Shown here one piece after another: positions 31,249-36,117 of a DNA stretch of 36,117 nucleotides. The stretch covers positions 1-36,117 of the forward strand of contig JAEXPS010000092.1 in assembly GCA_023438885.1 (NCBI GenBank), read 5' to 3'. The DNA is from Actinomycetes bacterium. Its GTDB lineage: Bacteria; Actinomycetota; Actinomycetes; Actinomycetales; Cellulomonadaceae. The first letter of the stretch is position 1. Each line of letters begins with the position of its first letter. Under the pieces are notes generated by a model. It saw only the letters and a program-made list of their open reading frames with translations. It had not been told where the DNA came from and searched no databases. The position numbers and the translations under genes are program-made.

Positions 31249-32108
31249 GCACCACGAACCCGATCGACGCCGTCCTCGACGTGCTCGCACTGCGTCCTGG
31301 TGCGGAGCCGGACACCTTCACCGGCCAGAGCCTGCGCGTGCCGACCGGCCGGGTGTTCGGCGGGCAGGTGATCGCCCAGGCGCTGCTCGCGGCGGGGCGC
31401 ACGGTTCCCCCCGAGCGCCTGCCGCACAGCCTGCACGGTTACTTCCTGCGGGCGGGCGACGTGGAGCAACCCATCGACTTCGCGGTGGAGCGCCTGCGTG
31501 ACGGGCGGTCGTTCACCGCTCGTCGGACCCACGCGTTCCAGGGCAACGGGCCTCTGCTGTCGATGATCGCGTCGTTCCAGGAGGACCAGAAGGGGCCGGA
31601 GTTCGCCGAGAGCGCGCCCCGAGGCGTGCCCGGGCCGGACGACGTCGCGTCAGCCCGCGACAGCCTCGCCGCCTACGACCATCCCGTGGCCAGGTTCTGG
31701 ACCGAGAGCGCCTTCGACCTGCGGCACGTCGCCGGCTCGATCTACCTGGAGCCCGCCGAGGAGCGCACCGGACGCCAGCTGGTCTGGATGCGCACCCACG
31801 GCCCGGTGCCGGACGACCAGCTGCTGCACCGGGCCCTGCTCGCGTACGCGTGCGACCAGGTGATGCTCGAGCCGGTGCTCCGGCACGCCGGCCTGTCGTG
31901 GTCCAGCCGCGGACTGTCGATCGCCAGTCTCGACCACGCGATGTGGTGGCACCGCGACGTCCACGTCGACGAGTGGCTGCTGTTCGTGCAGGGCTCGCCG
32001 GGCGGGCAGGGCGGGCGCGGCCTCGGCTCGGCGCGCGTGTTCGACGCCGAGGGAACGCTCGTCGCCTCCATCGCCCAGGAGGGCATGGTGCGCGTCCCGC
32101 TCGACTGA
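31245..32108 (+). CDS. tesB: Acyl-CoA thioesterase II (TesB)
   Basis: A 287-residue double-hotdog thioesterase hydrolysing medium/long acyl-CoA. Typical TesB segments are FTGQSLRVPTGRVFGGQVIAQAL near residue 22, HSLHGYFLRAGD, RDGRSFTARRT, a second hotdog with LAYACDQVML and SLDHAMWWHRDVHVDEWLLF, and the closing ARVFDAEGTLVASIAQEGMVR. The Asp of CDQ, the Thr/Ser of the second domain and a Gln form the known active site. The GTG start overlaps the haemoglobin stop, so the two are translationally coupled although their functions are unrelated on paper. Confidence 0.95.
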   Translation: MSTTNPIDAVLDVLALRPGAEPDTFTGQSLRVPTGRVFGGQVIAQALLAAGRTVPPERLPHSLHGYFLRAGDVEQPIDFAVERLRDGRSFTARRTHAFQGNGPLLSMIASFQEDQKGPEFAESAPRGVPGPDDVASARDSLAAYDHPVARFWTESAFDLRHVAGSIYLEPAEERTGRQLVWMRTHGPVPDDQLLHRALLAYACDQVMLEPVLRHAGLSWSSRGLSIASLDHAMWWHRDVHVDEWLLFVQGSPGGQGGRGLGSARVFDAEGTLVASIAQEGMVRVPLD

Positions 32109-32137
32109 CGGCCGGCAAATCCCCTCGACGGCGTCGG

Positions 32138-32143
32138 TAGCGT
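32138..32143 (+). promoter_or_regulatory. Candidate -10 box for the tandem GNAT gene
   Basis: TAGCGT fits TANNNT in the 79-base spacer after tesB. A small hairpin, CCGGCC-GCGG-GGCCGG (32155-32170), then lies between it and the ribosome binding site AGAGGGG, and would form part of the 5' untranslated RNA. Confidence 0.35.
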
Positions 32144-32187
32144 TCGAGTCGCGCCCGGCCGCGGGGCCGGCGCAGAGGGGCACGACG

Positions 32188-33084
32188 ATGGCGACCGCGC
32201 GCGCGTACACCGCGACCTCGGGCTTCACTCGGGACTTCTTCGCGGTGCGCGACTTCCTGCGCCGCATCAACGCCGACGAGGTGGCGACACCCAGCTTCCT
32301 GTGGGCCCGGTGGGAGTGGGCGCACTGCCTGCCGTACCTCGACCGCACCGCCCTGGGCCGCATCGGGGTGTGGGAGTCCGACGGCCGGGTCGTCGCGCTC
32401 GCCACGTACGAGTCGAGCCTCGGCGAGGCCTACCTCGTCGTGGACCCCGCACACCGCGAGCTGCTCCCGGAGGTCGTCGACCATGCGCTCGCGAACCTGC
32501 GCCATGCCGACGGCCGGCTGGCCATCCTGGTCCCGCACGGGGACACCGAGCTCGCCTCGCTCGTCGCTGCCCGGGGCTGCGAGCCGGCCGGCGTGAGCGA
32601 GCCGAACATGCGCATCGACCTGGCATCCCTCGCGGACGTGAGCGCCCCCGACGGCTACCGGCTGTCGTCGATGGCCGACGAGAGCGACCTGTGGAAGCTC
32701 GACCGGTGCCTGCACAGCGGCTTCGACCACCCGGGCGAGGCCCCCTCCACCGACGAGGACATCCACTGGCGCTGGGTGTCGACCTCGGCACCGGGACTCG
32801 ACCGCTCGCTCTGCATCACCGCGGTGGCGCCGGACGGCGAGTACGCCGCGTACGCCGGCATGTGGCACGCGCCGGGCACCGACTACGCCCTCGTCGAGCC
32901 GGTGTGCACTCAACGGGAGCACCGCCGGCGCGGCTGCGGCCGGGCCGCCGTCCTGGAGGGGCTGCGTCGCTGCCGCGAGCGCGGTGCGCGCTGGGGCTAC
33001 GTGGGCTCCGACCAGGAGTTCTATGCGGCGCTGGGCTTCGTGCCGATCCCGGGTGACGTCTGGTGGCGCGCCCCGGCGACGTGA
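32188..33084 (+). CDS. GNAT family N-acetyltransferase, tandem-domain
   Basis: A 298-residue protein with two GNAT-like halves. The N-terminal half (1-145) begins FTRDFFAVRDFLRRINADE and has a weak fold match without a clear CoA loop. The C-terminal half (about 150-298) has the acetyl-CoA loop QREHRRRGCGRAAVLEGLRR and a final ALGFVPIPGDVWWR strand. Such proteins acetylate small amines or protein N-termini; the substrate is not evident. Start ATG 32188 has AGAGGGG at suitable distance. It converges on the hotdog thioesterase gene, four bases apart. Confidence 0.87.
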   Translation: MATARAYTATSGFTRDFFAVRDFLRRINADEVATPSFLWARWEWAHCLPYLDRTALGRIGVWESDGRVVALATYESSLGEAYLVVDPAHRELLPEVVDHALANLRHADGRLAILVPHGDTELASLVAARGCEPAGVSEPNMRIDLASLADVSAPDGYRLSSMADESDLWKLDRCLHSGFDHPGEAPSTDEDIHWRWVSTSAPGLDRSLCITAVAPDGEYAAYAGMWHAPGTDYALVEPVCTQREHRRRGCGRAAVLEGLRRCRERGARWGYVGSDQEFYAALGFVPIPGDVWWRAPAT

Positions 33085-33088
33085 CCCG

Positions 33089-33547
33089 TCAGCGCCGCCG
33101 CCGGAACTCCAGCGGCTCCTCGACGTACGCCTCCCAGGCCTTGCGCTGCAGGTCGCCGATCCGCATCGGGCGGCCGCTGGCCGCCTCGACCAGGACGATC
33201 GTGGTGGCCGCGCGGGCGTACACCTGCTCGTCCTTGATCTCGTAGCAGACCTCGATGCTCGCGCCGCCGAGGTGGCCGAGCCACAGCTCGACGATCACGG
33301 GCCGGCGTCGGTACGCCAGGGGCGCGAGGTACTCGATCTCCTGCTTCGCGACGAACGTCGCCAGCGCCGAGCCCGTGCCGCCTTCGAGGACAGCCGTGGG
33401 GTACCGCGGCTGCGGCTCGTCGGGATGCACCCAGAACGCCTCGATCCGCGCCTCCTCCAGCAGCTGGAGCATGGCGGCGTTGTTGACGTGCTGGTAGGCG
33501 TCCAGGTCCCCCCACCGGAGCTGGACCGGGACCTCGAGCCGTGCCAT
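33089..33547 (-). CDS. Hotdog-fold acyl-CoA thioesterase (4HBT/FadM-like)
   Basis: A 152-residue single-hotdog protein. The catalytic region is RWGDLDAYQHVNNAAMLQLLEEAR, with the Asp-x-x-x-HVNN motif of 4-hydroxybenzoyl-CoA thioesterase-like enzymes. Then come VAKQEIEYLAPLAYRR, the second strand GASIEVCYEI and the closing RATTTIVLVEA. It hydrolyses short to medium acyl- or aryl-CoA. It follows the GTPase gene by three bases, so it is the third gene of that operon in the window. Start ATG 33547 has GAGAGGGG upstream. Confidence 0.93.
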   Translation of the reverse strand: MARLEVPVQLRWGDLDAYQHVNNAAMLQLLEEARIEAFWVHPDEPQPRYPTAVLEGGTGSALATFVAKQEIEYLAPLAYRRRPVIVELWLGHLGGASIEVCYEIKDEQVYARAATTIVLVEAASGRPMRIGDLQRKAWEAYVEEPLEFRRRR

Positions 33548-33550
33548 GCG

Positions 33551-35158
33551 CTATCCCCTCTCCGCCGCGACCGATGCCTGCCGGCGGCACGTGTCCAGGC
33601 TGGTCAGCTCGTCGGCCACCGGCTGGAGCACCCTACGCCTGGCCACGGCCGCGACGGCCGAGGCCAGCCGCCTGCGGGCGGCCCGTGCCCGCCGGCGCGC
33701 CGCCAGGTGGCCGACGAGGGCACCGACACCCGCCAGGAGCAGCCCCGCCAGCACACCGCCCAGGGCCAGCGACGTGGGCACGGGCAGCGCACCCCAGTGC
33801 GGTAGGCCGAACTCCGGCAGCTGGAGGTAGCCCAGCAGCCAGACGAGCCCCAGCCAGCCCAGCCCGACCACGGCCGTCGCCAGCAGCAGCCACTGGAGCG
33901 CACCGAACACCCGCCACCACGCGGCCGGCCTGTCCGGCAGCAGCGGCGTCGCCGCCACCGCATGGTCGAGGTCCTCCGCCAGGCCGTCGGTGGTGGCCCG
34001 GCCTCGCGCCGCCAGCAACCACGGCTCCGGGGCGTCGCGCAGCACCTCGGCGATCAGGTCGCGCACCGCGACGGAGGCACGCGCACGTGCGGCCGGCCCC
34101 GCCGGGGGCAGCGACGTGCGCGCCGGGGTCTCGCCGGCCGTAGGGATCGACAGGTGGAGCCGCCGCAACGGATCCGGCCGGAGCTTGGCGAGCCAGCGCA
34201 CCGGCGGCCAGCCCGTGTGGGCCCGTGCCCGCCGCACCGCGGCGAGACGCACCGCGTCGGTGACGACCTCCACTCCGGCCGCCTGCTCCAGAGCCGCCGT
34301 CAGCCGCTGGGCTGCGGCGCCGTGCACCCGTGCCGGAAGCGCCGGCCCGCACGCGGCCAGCACTCGCTCGGCGACGGCGCGCTCGTCCGCCGCCCACCGC
34401 TGGGTCGCCGCCTGCCGGCGGGCCGCCGCCTGGCCGAGAAGCCCTCGCAGCTCGTCGACCCCCTGGCCCGTCCTGGCCGAGACCGCGAGCACCCGCACGT
34501 CCCCGAGTCCGTCGGCGGCCGCCAGGCGGCGCAGGTCCGCGAGCACGGCCTGGACCTCCTCCGCCGCGAGCCGGTCCGCCTGGTTGAGCACCATCACCGT
34601 CACCGACTCGTGTCCCGCCCAGGCGCGCAGGTAGCCGGTGTGCAGCGCGGCGTCGGCGTACTTCTGTGGGTCCACCACCCACACCAGCAGGTCGGCGCGC
34701 TGCACCAGCCGGTCGGCCCGCACCCGGTGCTCCACCACCACGGAGTCGTGGTCGGGCAGGTCCAGCAGCACGAGCCCGGTCACCGGCGCGGAGACGGCGG
34801 CCCGCCGCCGGAACCGTGCCCCGGCGCCCATGTCGTGCCGGTCGCGCACCTCGAGCCAGTCCAGCAGCGGCGCCGCACCCGCGCCCCAGACGGCGGCGAG
34901 CGCATGCGAGGTCGTCGGGCGCTGGACTCCGGTGCGAGCCAGGTCGGCGCCGGCCAACGCGTTGAGCAACGACGACTTGCCGGATCCCGTGGCTCCGGCC
35001 AGCGCCACCACGGTGTGCTCGGCGGACAACCCCGCCCGCTCCCGAGCGCGTTGCACCACGGCGCGGCCCTCGGCGACCAGGTCGGCCGGAAGGCGGCCCT
35101 CGCCGGCGTCGAGCGCTGCCGCGAGCGCGTCCCCGCGCGCGGCCAGGGAGAGGCTCAT
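33551..35158 (-). CDS. Membrane-associated GTPase, YfjP-like
   Basis: A 535-residue protein: an N-terminal GTPase domain (about residues 45-260) with G1 GATGSGKSS (55-63), G3 DLPDHD, G4 NQAD and a G5-like SARTG. A helical region with basic segments follows, then two to three membrane segments (about 405-480) and a basic C-terminal tail. It resembles the YfjP/Der-like membrane GTPases that occur in pairs in actinobacteria. In Streptomyces, paired dynamin-like proteins act at sporulation septa, but sequence identity to them cannot be judged here. The start overlaps the stop of the upstream partner (ATGA). Confidence 0.88.
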   Translation of the reverse strand: MSLSLAARGDALAAALDAGEGRLPADLVAEGRAVVQRARERAGLSAEHTVVALAGATGSGKSSLLNALAGADLARTGVQRPTTSHALAAVWGAGAAPLLDWLEVRDRHDMGAGARFRRRAAVSAPVTGLVLLDLPDHDSVVVEHRVRADRLVQRADLLVWVVDPQKYADAALHTGYLRAWAGHESVTVMVLNQADRLAAEEVQAVLADLRRLAAADGLGDVRVLAVSARTGQGVDELRGLLGQAAARRQAATQRWAADERAVAERVLAACGPALPARVHGAAAQRLTAALEQAAGVEVVTDAVRLAAVRRARAHTGWPPVRWLAKLRPDPLRRLHLSIPTAGETPARTSLPPAGPAARARASVAVRDLIAEVLRDAPEPWLLAARGRATTDGLAEDLDHAVAATPLLPDRPAAWWRVFGALQWLLLATAVVGLGWLGLVWLLGYLQLPEFGLPHWGALPVPTSLALGGVLAGLLLAGVGALVGHLAARRRARAARRRLASAVAAVARRRVLQPVADELTSLDTCRRQASVAAERG

Positions 35159-36117
35159 CGGCGCCGTCCGCGCCGCAGCAGGCGCTGCCAGAACCCGCGC
35201 GCCCCCTCGTCAGGTGTCGCCTGCCCGCCCGGGGTCCACCGGTCCGCACCGCGCAGCGCCCGCTCGCCGGGCTGCACCGCGGGCACCTGCGCGGCCGGCC
35301 TGGCCACGCGCTCGGCCCGGGCCGCGCGCTCCACGGTGTGGGCGGAGCCCCGCAGCTCGTCGCCGCCGGCCGCCGTGCCCAGCGCGTCGAGGAGCGAGGT
35401 GTACCGGGCCGCCTCCTCGTCGAGGAGTGCGCGCACCCGCTCGTCGAGCTTGTCGCGGGCGGTGGTGGTCAACCTGCGCACCGCGTCGTCGCCGAAGACC
35501 GCTTCCAGCAGCATCTGTGCGGCCGCGGCCGTGCCGCCGGCGATGCCCAGCTCGGCACCGGTGATGCCTCCGGTCGAGGCGAAGACCACCATCATCAGCG
35601 CGACGCCGGCCGCGTTGACCCCGAACGAGAGGTAGCGCGCCGTCCCTCGCTTGCTCGCGCCCTGCTCGCGGACCAGCTCCAGCACGTCGCCCTGCCAGGC
35701 GCGGGCCACCTCACCGGCGCGGGCCCGCAGACCCGCGGACGACCGGCCGAGGTCGGTGCCCTCGGCGAGCGCCCACCCGGCCGGATCGCTGCGCCATGCC
35801 GCGTACGTTCCCTCGGCAGCCTCGTCGGTCGCATCGAGCAGCACGGCCTCCAGCCCGCCGACGATCGCCTGCTCCACCCGCGGCTCCGCGGCCGGCCGCC
35901 CGCGCACGGCCGACGAGATCCGGTCGCGCAGCCGGCCGACCCCTCGCTGGATCGACCGGAAGAACTCGCCGGTCCCGACGAACTCCTGCCACCGGGCGAG
36001 CACCTCGCCGCGCAGCATCTCGCCGTCGCTGGTCACCTGTGCCACCCGAGCCACCGCCTCGCCGTAGCGGCGCTCGACCGCGCGGCGCAGTCGCTCGTCG
36101 GCCAGCACCTGGTCGTC
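35155..36117 (-). CDS. GTPase/dynamin-like partner protein, N-terminal part outside window
   Basis: The frame is open at the right window edge; 320 C-terminal residues are visible. They are mostly helical (ERRYGEAVARVAQ, then FFRSIQRGVGRLRDRI). A hydrophobic pair of segments near the middle (GVALMMVVFASTGGITGAELGIAGG) is probably a membrane hairpin, followed by a long charged helix and a Pro/Gly/Arg-rich tail. This is the layout of the stalk and membrane part of a GTPase, with the P-loop expected beyond the window. It overlaps the next GTPase gene by four bases, so the two are probably partners. Without its N-terminus the family call is provisional. Confidence 0.7.
   Translation of the reverse strand, partial: DDQVLADERLRRAVERRYGEAVARVAQVTSDGEMLRGEVLARWQEFVGTGEFFRSIQRGVGRLRDRISSAVRGRPAAEPRVEQAIVGGLEAVLLDATDEAAEGTYAAWRSDPAGWALAEGTDLGRSSAGLRARAGEVARAWQGDVLELVREQGASKRGTARYLSFGVNAAGVALMMVVFASTGGITGAELGIAGGTAAAAQMLLEAVFGDDAVRRLTTTARDKLDERVRALLDEEAARYTSLLDALGTAAGGDELRGSAHTVERAARAERVARPAAQVPAVQPGERALRGADRWTPGGQATPDEGARGFWQRLLRRGRRR

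Noticed and set aside
1..36117. CRISPR arrays, insertion sequences, prophage genes or toxin-antitoxin loci
   Set aside because: No regularly spaced repeats, transposase motifs, integrase or phage proteins were seen in either strand; the AbrB-like tail is fused to an ATPase and is not a free antitoxin.

Overview
This 36.1 kb window comes from a very GC-rich actinobacterial chromosome. The strongest clues are third-position GC bias, many GTG/TTG starts, ATGA/GTGA gene overlaps, TANNNT-type -10 boxes close to start codons, and a typical gene set (group II truncated haemoglobin, GAMEN/HELAH aminopeptidase N, M13 peptidase, Eis-like acetyltransferase, split PTS EIIA/EIIB). A small GH5 glycosidase, a GH77 glucanotransferase and PTS parts would suit a Micrococcales relative of Cellulomonas or Promicromonospora. 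That placement is inference from gene content only. The window looks like ordinary chromosome: no insertion sequence, prophage, integrase or CRISPR array was found.

Layout. 1-5.4 kb: a translationally coupled ABC exporter operon with two FtsX-type permeases (the first cut by the window edge) and two ATPases, one carrying an AbrB-like C-terminal tail. 5.5-7.7 kb: an HdeD-like membrane protein, RidA, a YCII-domain protein and a PrmC-like methyltransferase whose ATG shares one base with the encoded CCA end of tRNA-Pro(UGG). 7.8-12.2 kb: a minus-strand operon for a class II aldolase, CbbY-like phosphatase, DhaL and DhaK, divergent from a GntR/UTRA regulator, with a HutC-type operator sequence between them. 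12.2-15.1 kb: a GH5 enzyme, then a poly-cysteine leader peptide and structured leader ahead of cysK-cysE. 15.1-18.2 kb: a DUF2975/XRE pair behind a long dyad, a DUF1648 membrane protein and an Eis-like acetyltransferase. 18.2-19.9 kb (minus): an ABC membrane domain without ATPase, an alkyltransferase-like protein and RpiB. 19.9-30.1 kb: M13 peptidase, a secreted-type cysteine-rich protein, PepN, a small P-loop kinase-like protein with malQ, and a prolyl oligopeptidase. 30.1-36.1 kb: PTS EIIA and EIIB, truncated haemoglobin plus TesB thioesterase, a tandem GNAT protein, and a minus-strand operon of two GTPase-type membrane proteins with a hotdog thioesterase.

Functional links. Three units look coordinated: the cysteine unit (serine to O-acetylserine to cysteine, with an apparent cysteine-sensing leader), the aldolase/phosphatase/DhaKL unit (probably triose or ketose catabolism under a substrate-sensing GntR protein), and the exporter operon. 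Three peptidases (M13, M1, S9) lie within 10 kb.

No stretch above 300 bases lacks a gene. The largest gaps (6431-6584, 7772-7899, 11317-11462, 13496-13628) are described as features, except 6431-6584. That gap is the divergent RidA/YCII spacer and holds only a short GACACCC/GGGTGTC inverted repeat and the two ribosome binding sites.
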